Positions 14,983-24,204 of a stretch of 44,157 nucleotides of DNA are shown here, piece after piece. Within the stretch, counting starts at the first letter, position 1. The number at the start of each line of letters is the position of its first letter. The translations under genes were made by a program, and so were the position numbers. The notes beneath the pieces are model-generated. The model made no database searches and had not been told where the DNA came from. It saw nothing but the letters and a program-made list of their open reading frames with translations. Source of the DNA: Clostridia bacterium (GTDB lineage Bacteria > Bacillota > Clostridia > Christensenellales > Aristaeellaceae); assembly GCA_017552535.1 (NCBI GenBank), contig JAFZPV010000020.1:1-44157 (forward strand), read 5' to 3'.

Positions 14983-17439
14983 TCAGCTTTCGCTTGTTTT
15001 TGAAAGCCCCATCTGCTGCAAAAAGTCATACACGTCCGTCATCGACTTTACGTAGCCCTCCAGCAGCTTTGCCTTCGCCGCCAGCGTCCGGGAGCGGGCG
15101 GCGATAAAGATGGAGCATTTGTTGCGGGCGTTGCGCGCCTCCTGTATGAGGTTGAGCACCGCGGAGTTGCCGCCGAATGCCAGCACCGCGGAAGGCGAAT
15201 GCTTGAATACCTCGTAGGCAAAGCTCTTGTACAGGCCCATGGGCGAAGACTCGATGGATACGATCACCCCGGGCGCCGTCTGGCGAAGCTTTCTTTTCTC
15301 TGAAGCGGAGACGAGGCTCGGCACGATGGCCGTGAGCGAGAACCGTCCCTTTGCCCTCTGCGCAAGATACCCTTCCGCGCCGCTCAGCGTGTGCCCCACC
15401 ACGAAGGACACCTTATCCGGGTCCGCGAGGGCAAGCAGGCGGTCGATAAAGGCTTTATCCTCGTCCCGCAGGCGGGCCTTCTGTCCACCGGTCTGAAAGC
15501 TTCCGCCGCCGATCACAATTGGGAACCTGCCTTCGGGAAGGGAACGAAGAAGCTCTTTCAGGGCCTCGTGTGCGCTCTGCTTGCCGGAACCTTGCCAGAG
15601 ATCTCCGGAAACGGGCGGCGTTTTTTCCAGCTTTTCAAGATAATATCGTTCGATGTCGCCTCCGGGCAGGGCGGCGCGGAACGCTTTATTCTTTTCTTCA
15701 AACGTATCCAGGCTGTCCCGCAAGATGGCGTCCTCCGAGCGGCGCATGCATCTGAGCTCCTCGTGGCTCAGGCCCAGCAGTTTTTCCAGGCTCAGCTCCT
15801 CGTCGATGGAGTTCGTGCCGTACAGCGCGCCGCCGTCCGTGCCCTGCACGCAGCTGATGCCGGCGCGCAGGTACTGCTGCAGCGGGTGCCGGTCCAGATG
15901 GCTCAGGTTGTTCAGGCGCACGTTGGAGGTGATCTGGAATTCCAGCGTCACGCCGTAGGCGAGCATGTCCTCCAGCAGCCTTCTGCCCCGGGCGGAGCGC
16001 AAATCGCAGGTATACAGGCCGTGGCCGATGCGCAGATGAGGCGGCCTTTCCCCGTCTTTGAGCGCCTCCGCCACGCAGCGGATAGAGCCGGCCACATTGT
16101 CCGGCAGGCTGTCATTTTCGCCCGCGTGTATGCGGATCACGAAGCCGGGAGCGCCCCGGGCGATGTCCACCATCTCCCGTATCGCGACGCGCAGCTCCAT
16201 GATGTCGTTGATCTCTTCGCCGATGATGTCGCAGCCTGCTACGTAGGGGTCAGAGGAAGCGCACCTTAAGCATCTCAGGTTTTCGTTCAGGTAGTCTCCG
16301 GGCGCCACCCGGTCGCGCACGATGGTGAGGGGCGTGCGGCGTATGCCCGCCAGAAAGCGCAGCGTGACGCCGGTCTCCCGCGTAACGGCGGGCATGATGC
16401 TGTGGATCATGCGCAGCCGCCCGGCAAACTGCTTTACGTCCGCCAATGCAGTATCGCTGATCTCGGCGTACACCACGCCCTGCTTCTGGTATTCCCGGGC
16501 GATCCACAAAAGCAGGTCCTGGTACAGGGTGTTGCCGCGGTAGCGGTCATCTTCCCGGTCCAAAAGCATGCGCCGGGCATAGGCTTTTACCTCCCTGTCC
16601 GGGATCTCCTCGATGTTCAGCCCGCTGAACCGCTCGTCCGACGGGACGCCCTTGGTGAACACGTAGCGGTACAGGTACACCTTTTCCAGGTCCGCGAACA
16701 CCGCCTGCCCGTCCTTGGGGATGGTGAGGGAGGAACGGATCAGGTCTATGTTTTCGGCGGCAGAAGCGGGATTGCCCAGGATCAGCTCGGCAAAATTGAT
16801 GAATGTCAGGTCGTCTATGCGCCTTTGGCGGTGCCTGCCCGTAAGGGAAATGTCTCCGAGCTCTGCCTCCGTCTGCTTTCTCTTTTCTTCCAGAAAGCGG
16901 ATCTGCCCGGGGGAGCATGCAAGCCCCAGCTTTTTGACGTAATAGTACGGGTAGCGGATCTGGTGTATCACCCCCAGGGCGATCAGCGCGTCCGGGGGCA
17001 GGTTGCCGTTCATATGGGTATGCAGGTCGGTGCGGAATTTGCAGTCGGAGAAGATATAGGTCTTTACGATGGTCTTTTCCACGCCCAGACGGTAATCCTT
17101 GGTCTGGCTCATGAGCGTTTTGGAAATGGCCGGTATGGAGGCCTTGAGCTCTATGCGCCCGTCCGGATGGATGTTGGCGATCTTGGTGTTGCCGAGCCTG
17201 AGTACGTACAGGCGGCGGTTGTCGCCGTCCACGTAGCAGGGCACTTCGCCCTTGATGACCTTGAGGCCGTGTTCGTCGAAGGATATATCCAGCGCGCACA
17301 GGCGGGCCAGGTTCGTGATGAGGTTTCCGGTATGGTGGTTGGGCGTGCGGATCACGTACTTCAGGCGTTCGCCGTCCATGTGCAGCTCCACCGCGATATC
17401 CTTTTCCCGGTCCAGGTAAAAGCGCCCGAAAAAGATCAT
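14983..17439 (-). CDS. Large adenosine/AMP-deaminase-like protein with C-terminal Rossmann (SLOG-like) domain
   Basis: This 818-aa protein has a unique N-terminal domain (about 1-125). A metal-dependent deaminase core of the adenosine deaminase family follows: H140-T-H142 in DLHTHMNG, H438-A-G-E441, H473 in RIGHG, TSNVRLNNL, and D535 in GTDGG. Last comes a Rossmann-like domain from about 636 (VIGGGSFQTGG, VVGHTLSGAEGYLAQRA, VLAFGGNSAVLNLI, FIAAR) that resembles SLOG/LOG nucleotide-binding folds. Zinc ligands and the catalytic Glu are present, but the second Asp of the usual TDDP is Gly. It is about twice the length of housekeeping Add. The ATG at 17439 has a perfect AGGAGG; it lies 22 nt after the MATE stop, so the two are likely cotranscribed. 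Substrate and role are unknown; nucleotide signalling or defence is a hypothesis. Confidence 0.8.
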   Translation of the reverse strand: MIFFGRFYLDREKDIAVELHMDGERLKYVIRTPNHHTGNLITNLARLCALDISFDEHGLKVIKGEVPCYVDGDNRRLYVLRLGNTKIANIHPDGRIELKASIPAISKTLMSQTKDYRLGVEKTIVKTYIFSDCKFRTDLHTHMNGNLPPDALIALGVIHQIRYPYYYVKKLGLACSPGQIRFLEEKRKQTEAELGDISLTGRHRQRRIDDLTFINFAELILGNPASAAENIDLIRSSLTIPKDGQAVFADLEKVYLYRYVFTKGVPSDERFSGLNIEEIPDREVKAYARRMLLDREDDRYRGNTLYQDLLLWIAREYQKQGVVYAEISDTALADVKQFAGRLRMIHSIMPAVTRETGVTLRFLAGIRRTPLTIVRDRVAPGDYLNENLRCLRCASSDPYVAGCDIIGEEINDIMELRVAIREMVDIARGAPGFVIRIHAGENDSLPDNVAGSIRCVAEALKDGERPPHLRIGHGLYTCDLRSARGRRLLEDMLAYGVTLEFQITSNVRLNNLSHLDRHPLQQYLRAGISCVQGTDGGALYGTNSIDEELSLEKLLGLSHEELRCMRRSEDAILRDSLDTFEEKNKAFRAALPGGDIERYYLEKLEKTPPVSGDLWQGSGKQSAHEALKELLRSLPEGRFPIVIGGGSFQTGGQKARLRDEDKAFIDRLLALADPDKVSFVVGHTLSGAEGYLAQRAKGRFSLTAIVPSLVSASEKRKLRQTAPGVIVSIESSPMGLYKSFAYEVFKHSPSAVLAFGGNSAVLNLIQEARNARNKCSIFIAARSRTLAAKAKLLEGYVKSMTDVYDFLQQMGLSKTSES

Positions 17440-17461
17440 CTCAGCCCTCCTTTGTTCCATT

Positions 17462-18835
17462 TCAGCTGTCCGTGCGGGGCAGCCGCTTCCGGCTGCAGAT
17501 CAGGTAGCACACCATGTGCGCCGCGAAGGTGACTGCCCAGGACACGGGGTAGGAAAGGTACAGAACCTCCAGCGTATGGTACGCCGGTATGCTGAACAGC
17601 GTCCATATCCATATCAGCCTAAGCGCGCAGGCGCCTGTCAGTGAAACGATCATCGGCATGACGGAGTAGCCGATGCCGCGCAGCTGGCCCACCATCACGT
17701 CCATCAGCCCGCACAGGAAATACGTGGGCATCAGGATCAGCATGCGCTTGAGGCCATAGAAGATCACGTCCTCCGACGCGTTGTATATGGACAGAAGCTG
17801 CCTGTCGAAGACGATGAACAAAAGCCCCATGGTCAAGCCGATCGCCGTTGCCGCGCCCAGGCAGCACCACAGCACTTTCCTGACGCGCCCGTAGCGGCGG
17901 GCGCCGTAGTTCTGGCTGGCAAAGGTGATGTCCGCCTGGTGGATGGCGTTCATGGCCGTATACACGAAGCCCTCCAGGTTGCCGGCGTTGGTGTTGCCCG
18001 CCATGGCCATGGAGCCGAAGGAGTTGACGGAGGTCTGTATCAGCACGTTGCTGATGGAAAACACGCTGCCCTGCAGCCCCGCCGGAAGGCCGATCCTGAG
18101 TATGCTCTTCATGCATTCCCGGTCCACGCCCAGGCGGCGGATATCCAGGTGCACGCAGGTGGAGGACTTCATCAGGCAGCGGATCACCAGAAAAGCGCTG
18201 ATCAGCTGGCTGGCTACCGTAGCGATCGCCACGCCCGCCACGTCCATGCGGAACACGATCACCAGCAGCAGGTTCAAAAGCACGTTCACCAGCCCCGACA
18301 GCGAAAGATAATACATGGGCCGCCGGGTGTCTCCCACCGCCCGCAATACCGCCGCGCCGAAATTGTACAGCATGTTTACCGGCATGCCCGCGAAGTATAT
18401 GCGTATATAGGTGGACGCGAGATCAATCACGTCTTCCGGCGAATCCATCAGCCGAAGCAGCCGCTTGGCCATCACAAAACCGAAAAGGCCCACCGTGAGG
18501 CCGGAAAACAGCGCCAGGGTGACGGCAGTGTGAACGGCCTTCTGTACCTTCGCCACGTCGCCCGCGCCGTAGCAGCGGGCCACCAGCACCGACGCGCCCA
18601 CGCTCAGGCCCATGAACACGTTTACCAGCAGGTTGATCAGCGAGCCCGTGGAGCCTACCGCCGCCTGAGACTGGGAGGAAGCAAATCTTCCCACCACCAC
18701 GATGTCCGCCGCGTTGTAGAGCAATTGCAGCATGCCCATCAGCACCAGCGGACCTGAAAAGCTCAGGATCTTCGTCAGAAGCGGTCCCGAGGTCATGTCC
18801 ATTTCGTAGCGGGATGAAGAGCGTTGTTTGTTCAT
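17462..18835 (-). CDS. MATE family efflux transporter
   Basis: This 457-aa polytopic membrane protein has about twelve hydrophobic segments in two homologous halves. MATE landmarks include the N-terminal GPLLTKILSFSGPLVLMGMLQ, AAVGSTGSLINLLVNVFMGLSVGASVLVARCYGAGD (quoted in parts) and the repeated LVxASQxYGARRYGRV-type loop seen as FASQNYGARRYGRV. Such proteins export cationic drugs or metabolites using Na+ or H+. The start has AGAGGA upstream. It sits between the DUF2974-type hydrolase and the deaminase-like gene with gaps of 36 and 22 nt. A shared function with the deaminase is possible but not shown. Confidence 0.92.
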   Translation of the reverse strand: MNKQRSSSRYEMDMTSGPLLTKILSFSGPLVLMGMLQLLYNAADIVVVGRFASSQSQAAVGSTGSLINLLVNVFMGLSVGASVLVARCYGAGDVAKVQKAVHTAVTLALFSGLTVGLFGFVMAKRLLRLMDSPEDVIDLASTYIRIYFAGMPVNMLYNFGAAVLRAVGDTRRPMYYLSLSGLVNVLLNLLLVIVFRMDVAGVAIATVASQLISAFLVIRCLMKSSTCVHLDIRRLGVDRECMKSILRIGLPAGLQGSVFSISNVLIQTSVNSFGSMAMAGNTNAGNLEGFVYTAMNAIHQADITFASQNYGARRYGRVRKVLWCCLGAATAIGLTMGLLFIVFDRQLLSIYNASEDVIFYGLKRMLILMPTYFLCGLMDVMVGQLRGIGYSVMPMIVSLTGACALRLIWIWTLFSIPAYHTLEVLYLSYPVSWAVTFAAHMVCYLICSRKRLPRTDS

Positions 18836-18871
18836 GCGTCCTCTTCTGCTTTGTCCGGCTCAGCGGCTTTT

Positions 18872-19990
18872 TTATTTCATCAGTGCCCGGCGGATCATCT
18901 CCTCCAGGCGGTCCTTTATGAGGTCCATCCGCTTTTTCACCACGCGGCTCCCTCCGTCGTAGATGCAGGTGAAAAACACCTTTATAAAGCCCGGCAGCTT
19001 CTTTTTGTCTTCCTCGGGCAGGGCGCGAAGCGCTGCCAGCACTTCTTTAAAACCGCGCGGGGCGTCGAACATATCCTCCACCGTTTTGAACTGGCCAGCC
19101 GCCAGGAGGCCGAAGATCGTGTCGGTGAGAAAGCGCCTTTCCTCATCGTCCAGCAGCCGGAACCAGTCGCGCTGGGATTCGCTAAGCACGTCCGAAGAAA
19201 AGCTGGTCTTTTCGCTGGTGACGAAGCCGTCCTGCTTCGTTTTCCAGCTGAAGGGGTCGTGCTGGTAAAAGCCGCGGCTGGCGGACTGCACCACGGTGTA
19301 GTTCGAATCGTGCTCCATCAGGATGCCCACCGCGGAGGATTCGGGAATAAAGCGATTCACCCGCGCTTTCACGCTCTGGTATTCAGGCGTGGCGATGATG
19401 TCCGCTTCGAAGCCCGGCCCGTCGTTTGAATATACCTCCATGATGCGGTCTTTGGTCTTTTCGCCGCAGAACGCCGCGGCGTACACCGCCAGGTTTCCGC
19501 CCTTGGAGTGGCCGCCCACCCGCAAAGGACACATAAGCGCCTCGCTGACCCGGTCCAGGTATTCCTTCGCCTTGATCTGCGCGGGCACGGGCGTGGTGAA
19601 GGAGAGCATGAAGTCCTCCTTCCAGCCCACCAATGTGGAATCCGTGCCCCGGAAGGAGACAAAAGCCGTGCCGTCCTCCAGCAGAAAACTCACCGCCGAA
19701 AACTGCAGCGTCTCCTTTTCGGAAAAGTCGTACACGTACATAAGCGCGATGCTGTTTTTGTAGCGGGGCAGCGAGGAAGCCAGATCAAAGAGCTTGCTGT
19801 TGTTGCCCCTTCTTACCCCGTAGCTCATGTGTCCCCTGAGGGATGTGAGCCGGGCGGGCATCAGATCCGTTCCGTCTTCGTATCCCAGGTAGCTCAGCTG
19901 CGAGAACACCAGCGCGTCCACGGGCCCGAAGGGCAGGTCCCGAAAGCTTTCCTGCCCGTGCAGGAGCATATAATCCAGCATGCTTGCCAT
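18872..19990 (-). CDS. DUF2974 (Mbeg1-like) alpha/beta-hydrolase
   Basis: This 372-aa protein belongs to the lipase-like alpha/beta-hydrolase group often annotated DUF2974 or Mbeg1-like. The nucleophile elbow is GHSKGG with Ser162; FVSFRGTDSTLVGWKEDF before it and YSNDGPGF after it (with the probable acid) are typical of class-3-lipase relatives. No signal peptide is seen, so it should be cytoplasmic. The substrate is unknown. The ATG at 19990 follows AGGAG; it begins 5 nt after the hflX stop, and the upstream in-frame extension would run into hflX. It is widespread in Firmicutes without known function. Confidence 0.88.
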   Translation of the reverse strand: MASMLDYMLLHGQESFRDLPFGPVDALVFSQLSYLGYEDGTDLMPARLTSLRGHMSYGVRRGNNSKLFDLASSLPRYKNSIALMYVYDFSEKETLQFSAVSFLLEDGTAFVSFRGTDSTLVGWKEDFMLSFTTPVPAQIKAKEYLDRVSEALMCPLRVGGHSKGGNLAVYAAAFCGEKTKDRIMEVYSNDGPGFEADIIATPEYQSVKARVNRFIPESSAVGILMEHDSNYTVVQSASRGFYQHDPFSWKTKQDGFVTSEKTSFSSDVLSESQRDWFRLLDDEERRFLTDTIFGLLAAGQFKTVEDMFDAPRGFKEVLAALRALPEEDKKKLPGFIKVFFTCIYDGGSRVVKKRMDLIKDRLEEMIRRALMK

Positions 19991-19995
19991 AAACG

Positions 19996-21756
19996 CTATT
20001 CTCCTTTCAGTTCCTTCATCACGCGGGCGTGGAGCACCGCGTCCATGCTGCACACCACGCGGGTGCCCTCTTCGGTATATTCCTCGCTCTCCACCTGCCC
20101 CTGCGCGTGGATGAGGGACAGCACCGCCCCTTTGGCGTAGGGCACGGTGAGCTCACAGCGGTGACGCAGGCGCGATATGCCTTTGGCGATCTCCTCCAGC
20201 AGCCTGTCAAGCCCTGTCCCTTCGGAGGCGGAGATCAGTATGGCGTCCGCCGGCTCCATCACGGAGCCTTCGGGCAGAAGGTCGCATTTGTTGAGGGCTT
20301 CGATGACGGGCTTGTTCTGGGCGCCCAGCTCCGCCAGCACCTCGCCCACCACCCGGCGCTGCTGCCGGTAGAAGGGAGACGACGCGTCGCTCACCACCAC
20401 GATCAGGTCGGCGTACACCGCTTCCTCCAGCGTGGACTTGAAAGCTTCCACCAGGGTATGGGGAAGTTTGTCGATAAAGCCTACGGTGTCCACCAGGTCG
20501 CATCTCATGTTTCCGGGAAGTTCCACGCGCCTGGTAACGGGATCGAGGGTGGCGAAAAGCTTGTCCTCCACCAGCACATTGGAACCCGAAAGGGCGTTGA
20601 GCAGCGTGGATTTGCCCGCGTTGGTGTAGCCCACCAGCGCTACGGTGAGGCACTCGTTCTTGCTGCGGCGGTTCCTGCGCAGGTCCCGCTGCTGCTTTAA
20701 GTCTTTCAGCTTCTGGCTCAGCTCATCGATGCGGGAGCGGATGTGCCGCCTGTCCGTTTCCAGGCGGGTCTCGCCGGGTCCGCGGGTGCCGATGCCGCCG
20801 CCCTGCCTGGACAGCGCCTGAGAAGAACCCGCCAGGCGCGGCAGCCGGTATTTGAGCTGGGCCAGCTCCACCTGCAATTTGCCTTCCGCCGTGGTGGCGC
20901 GCCGGGCGAAGATATCCAGGATCAGGCTCGTTCTGTCCACCACCCGCACGCCCAGCGCATTTTCGAGGTTGCGCTGCTGGGCGGCGGTGAGCTCGCCGTC
21001 CACGATGGCCAGGTCCACGTCCAGCGTCTGGCAGGTGAGCGACAGCTCCTGCGCCTTGCCGCTGCCGATGAAGGAGCCGGGATCGGGATGGGGCAGCTTC
21101 TGAAGTTCGCGGCTCACGATCACCGCGCCCGCCGTGTCGGCAAGGCCGGCCAGTTCGTCCAGGGAGGCTTCCCCGTCGATGGAGATCAGCATCACCTTTT
21201 CCGCGTCGTCCACGATGCCGCCCGCGGCGATGGCCGCCTGCACGCGTTCCTCACTGAGCTCGATTTCCCTGAACCACGCCCTGTGATCCAGACGGCCCGG
21301 TTTTACGGGGCCCAGGATGTTTACGGACAGCTGCCCGTATTCCACCTCCCCCAGGAACGCCGCGCTGATGCCGGTGCACACGCCTTTTTCCACGCCCACG
21401 GCACACATGGCGTCAAAGCGCAAAAGCCTGAGCGCCTGAAGGTCCACGTTGCTTAAGCGCGCGTCTCCGCCCGGATGGGTATGTATGCAGCGAAAGCCCG
21501 TGAGGCGGTCAAAGTTGCGCCTTAGGTGCATCTCGGTAAGCCCCACCTGGGATATGGAACCAACGGCCACCTCGAGGATCTCCCCGTTGCGGTCGAGGTA
21601 CACCATGATCTCCCGGTTGAGCTGTTCGGTGTAGTTTACCAAAAGCCCAATCAGCCTGTCCGGCAGAAAGAAGCTGCGGTCGAACTGTATGTCGTACAGG
21701 CGCTCCATTTCATTCAGGAGCGCTTCGCGTATGCCCTGTGTGTTTCCGTGTATCAT
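19996..21756 (-). CDS. hflX: Ribosome-associated GTPase HflX with N-terminal JAMM-like extension
   Basis: This 586-aa GTPase splits stalled 70S ribosomes under stress. The HflX domain (RQGGGIGTRGPGETRLE) and G domain are complete: G1 GYTNAGKST (about 376-384), G3 DTVGFI and G4 NKCD. Residues 1-190 are an extension seen in clostridial HflX. It contains H92-x-H94-P, then S102 and D105 (HTHP-x6-S-x2-D), which is the full JAMM/MPN metal-binding pattern, with a plausible partner Glu49 in NREIMVYL. Whether it is an active metallopeptidase is unknown. It follows glgP on the same strand after 67 nt containing a hairpin. Confidence 0.93.
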   Translation of the reverse strand: MIHGNTQGIREALLNEMERLYDIQFDRSFFLPDRLIGLLVNYTEQLNREIMVYLDRNGEILEVAVGSISQVGLTEMHLRRNFDRLTGFRCIHTHPGGDARLSNVDLQALRLLRFDAMCAVGVEKGVCTGISAAFLGEVEYGQLSVNILGPVKPGRLDHRAWFREIELSEERVQAAIAAGGIVDDAEKVMLISIDGEASLDELAGLADTAGAVIVSRELQKLPHPDPGSFIGSGKAQELSLTCQTLDVDLAIVDGELTAAQQRNLENALGVRVVDRTSLILDIFARRATTAEGKLQVELAQLKYRLPRLAGSSQALSRQGGGIGTRGPGETRLETDRRHIRSRIDELSQKLKDLKQQRDLRRNRRSKNECLTVALVGYTNAGKSTLLNALSGSNVLVEDKLFATLDPVTRRVELPGNMRCDLVDTVGFIDKLPHTLVEAFKSTLEEAVYADLIVVVSDASSPFYRQQRRVVGEVLAELGAQNKPVIEALNKCDLLPEGSVMEPADAILISASEGTGLDRLLEEIAKGISRLRHRCELTVPYAKGAVLSLIHAQGQVESEEYTEEGTRVVCSMDAVLHARVMKELKGE

Positions 21757-21779
21757 GCGTTATTCCTGTTTCTGTTTTT

Positions 21780-21812
21780 TCCGGCGGCGCGTACGCAGGG
21801 TGCGCCGCCGGA
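21780..21812. repeat. Strong inverted repeat between glgP and hflX
   Basis: An 11-bp perfect GC-only-like stem (21780-21790 with 21802-21812) encloses an 11-nt loop. No T-run follows it on the minus strand, where A-rich sequence comes next, so it is not a classical terminator. It may protect the 3' end of the upstream glgP message or act as a weak pause site. Confidence 0.5.
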
Positions 21813-21823
21813 CGGATAAAAGC

Positions 21824-24130
21824 TCAGATCTTCCAGATCTCCTGGCAGTACTGCCGTATCGTGCGGTCGGAAGAGAAGAAACCCGCGGCCAGCACGTTTT
21901 TGAGGCACATCATGTCGAAGGCCTTTTTGTCTTGGGCGTAGAGCCGGTAGGCCTTCAGGCGCGCCTCGCGGTAGGAGGCAAAATCCTTGAGCAGGAAGTA
22001 CTGGTCCGGCCTGTGCCAGCTGGCGCCCTCCAGCAGGGAGGTCTTGAGTTCCTTCAGCGCTCCGTCCTCATCCGGGAAGCCCGCGTCCGTGAGGGAGTCG
22101 ACTGCCCGCTTCACCCGCTCGTCAGACTCGTAGATCTGTTTGGGATCATAGGTTTCGCGGATGCTGTCCAGTTCCTCGATGCGCGCGCCGAATATAAACT
22201 CGTTCTCTTCTCCCGCCGCCTGGGCGATCTCGATATTCGCGCCGTCCCAGGTGCCGATCGTCACCGCGCCATTCATCATCAGCTTCATGTTGCCGGTGCC
22301 GCTGGCCTCGGTGCCCGCGGGGGAGATCTGCTCGGAGAAGTCCGCGGCGGGGATCAGCTTTTCGGCGGCGGAGCAGTTGTAGTTGGGCACGAAGCAGATG
22401 CGCATGCGCCTGTTCACGTCTTTGTCGGCGGCTACGCGGTCCGCCAGGGCGTTGATGTAGCGGATCACCGCTTTGGCCCGCGCGTAGCCGGGCGCGGCCT
22501 TGCCGCCGAAGAGGAAAGCCACGGGCGGAAGGTCCTTCAGCTTGCCTTCCTTGATGTCCATGTAGATATCGTACAGGCTCAGGGCGTTGAGCAGCTGGCG
22601 CTTGTATTCGTGCAGACGCTTGATCTGGATATCGAAGGCGAACTCCGGCGGAACATCAAGGCCCTTCTCCTCTTTGAGCCACCGGGAGAGCTGCTGCTTT
22701 TTGGTTTTCTTCAGTTCGCCCAGCGCTTTGGCGGCCTTCGCGGTGGGCTTTACGCCGTCCAGAAGGTCAAGGTCTTTCACGAAGTCCCCGCCGGCGATAT
22801 CGTCCAAAAGCTTCGTCAGCTCCGGATTGCACAGCGCCAGCCAGCGGCGCTGGGTGACGCCGTTGGTCTTGTTCTGGAACCGCTCCGGAAAACGGGCGTA
22901 CCAGTCCGGGAAGAGCTGCGTCTTTACCAGCTCGGAATGTATCTTCGCCACGCCGTTCACCGCGTAGCTCATGCACACCGCCGTGTCCGCCATGTGCACG
23001 CGTCCGTCCCGGATCAGGGGCAGGCCGTACAGCCGCTTGGAGCGGCGGTCAAGCCTTCTGAGGATCGCGGCGATCCGGCTGCTCACGGATTCCACCAGCT
23101 TCATATCCCAGGCTTCGAGGGCCTCAGGCATCACGGTATGGTTGGTGAAGGCGAATATGCGCTGGGCGTATCCGCAGGCCGTTTCGAATCGTACGCCCTT
23201 TTCCGTCAGCAGGCGGATGAGCTCCGGTATCGCAAGCACGGGATGGGTATCGTTCAGCTGTACCGCCGCGCACTCGGGCAGGCTGCGGTAGGAGGTGTGC
23301 GTGCGCTCGTAGGTACGCAGGATATCCTGTATGGAGGCGCTGGACAAAACGTATTCCTGTTTGAGACGCAGGCGCTTGCCTTCCGTATTCCAGTCGTTGG
23401 GATACAGCACGCGGGTGATGTCCTCCGCGCGGTTTTTGTTCAGGATGGCCTCGTCGTATCTGTAATCGTTGAACAGCGCAAAGCTGAACTCGTCGGGGCT
23501 CTCGGTCTGCCACAGCCTGAGCGTGCCCACGGTGTCGGTGCCGTAGCCAACCACGGGCATGTCGTAGGGCACCGCTTTTACTTCTCCGTCCTCCAGGGGC
23601 ACCGTAACGCTCAGTTCTTCCCGGCGCACGGTCCAGTTGTCGTCCTGGGTGAACCATTCGTCCGGCGCTTCGGTCTGGTCGAAGCCGTTTATCCTCTGCT
23701 CGAACAGGCCGTAGCGGTACTTGAGGCCGTAGCCCATCAGCGGCTTGTCCAGCGTGGCGGCGCTGTCCAGGAAGCAAGCCGCCAGGCGGCCCAGGCCGCC
23801 GTTGCCCAGGGCGGGGTCTTTTTCCTCTTCCAGCACGTTGATATCCACGCCCTTTTTTGCCAGCAGTTCCTTCAGTTCTTCCATTACGCCCATGGACAGA
23901 AGATTGTTGAGGATCGCCCTGCCCGTAAGGAATTCAGCGGACAGATACGCCGCGAAGCGCTGCTTTTCAAGCTTCTGCCGGGACTTTGTCCAGTCGTCTC
24001 CCAGCTGCAGCAGGCTCGCCTGCGCCACCGCCTCGGCGAGCATGTGGGGCGTCGCGTCCTTCAGGGATACGCCGTGCCTTGCCTTCAGCACACGGCAGAT
24101 GTCTTTATACAGGTTTTTGGTATTGATCAT
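21824..24130 (-). CDS. glgP: Glycogen/alpha-glucan phosphorylase
   Basis: This 768-aa PLP enzyme (GT35) releases glucose-1-phosphate from the non-reducing ends of glycogen. It shows DPALGNGGLGRLAACFLDS near the N-terminus, YGLKYRYGLFEQ, QLNDTHP, KTNGVTQRRWL, RLHEYKRQLLN and the PLP site EASGTGNMK followed by GTWDGANIE. All are complete. The ATG at 24130 has AGGAAAG upstream; longer in-frame readings overlap malQ and are rejected. It lies 74 nt after malQ, its functional partner in maltodextrin handling. GlgP plus MalQ is the degradative counterpart of the glgCDA operon on the other strand. Confidence 0.96.
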   Translation of the reverse strand: MINTKNLYKDICRVLKARHGVSLKDATPHMLAEAVAQASLLQLGDDWTKSRQKLEKQRFAAYLSAEFLTGRAILNNLLSMGVMEELKELLAKKGVDINVLEEEKDPALGNGGLGRLAACFLDSAATLDKPLMGYGLKYRYGLFEQRINGFDQTEAPDEWFTQDDNWTVRREELSVTVPLEDGEVKAVPYDMPVVGYGTDTVGTLRLWQTESPDEFSFALFNDYRYDEAILNKNRAEDITRVLYPNDWNTEGKRLRLKQEYVLSSASIQDILRTYERTHTSYRSLPECAAVQLNDTHPVLAIPELIRLLTEKGVRFETACGYAQRIFAFTNHTVMPEALEAWDMKLVESVSSRIAAILRRLDRRSKRLYGLPLIRDGRVHMADTAVCMSYAVNGVAKIHSELVKTQLFPDWYARFPERFQNKTNGVTQRRWLALCNPELTKLLDDIAGGDFVKDLDLLDGVKPTAKAAKALGELKKTKKQQLSRWLKEEKGLDVPPEFAFDIQIKRLHEYKRQLLNALSLYDIYMDIKEGKLKDLPPVAFLFGGKAAPGYARAKAVIRYINALADRVAADKDVNRRMRICFVPNYNCSAAEKLIPAADFSEQISPAGTEASGTGNMKLMMNGAVTIGTWDGANIEIAQAAGEENEFIFGARIEELDSIRETYDPKQIYESDERVKRAVDSLTDAGFPDEDGALKELKTSLLEGASWHRPDQYFLLKDFASYREARLKAYRLYAQDKKAFDMMCLKNVLAAGFFSSDRTIRQYCQEIWKI

Positions 24131-24204
24131 CGGAATCTTTCCTTTCCAAACGGACGGCAAAGCGGGAAAGCGTTTTTCACAGATCTCCCGACCGCCGCTT
24201 CGTT

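Noticed and set aside
3187-17439. AAA+ ATPase plus ADA-like protein as a RADAR (RdrA/RdrB) system
   Set aside because: The two genes are more than 9 kb apart with unrelated operons between them, and I cannot match the ATPase to RdrA. Only the protein-class resemblance is noted.
21780-21812. Terminator of glgP
   Set aside because: The stem is strong but no T-run follows on the minus strand, so it is listed only as an inverted repeat.
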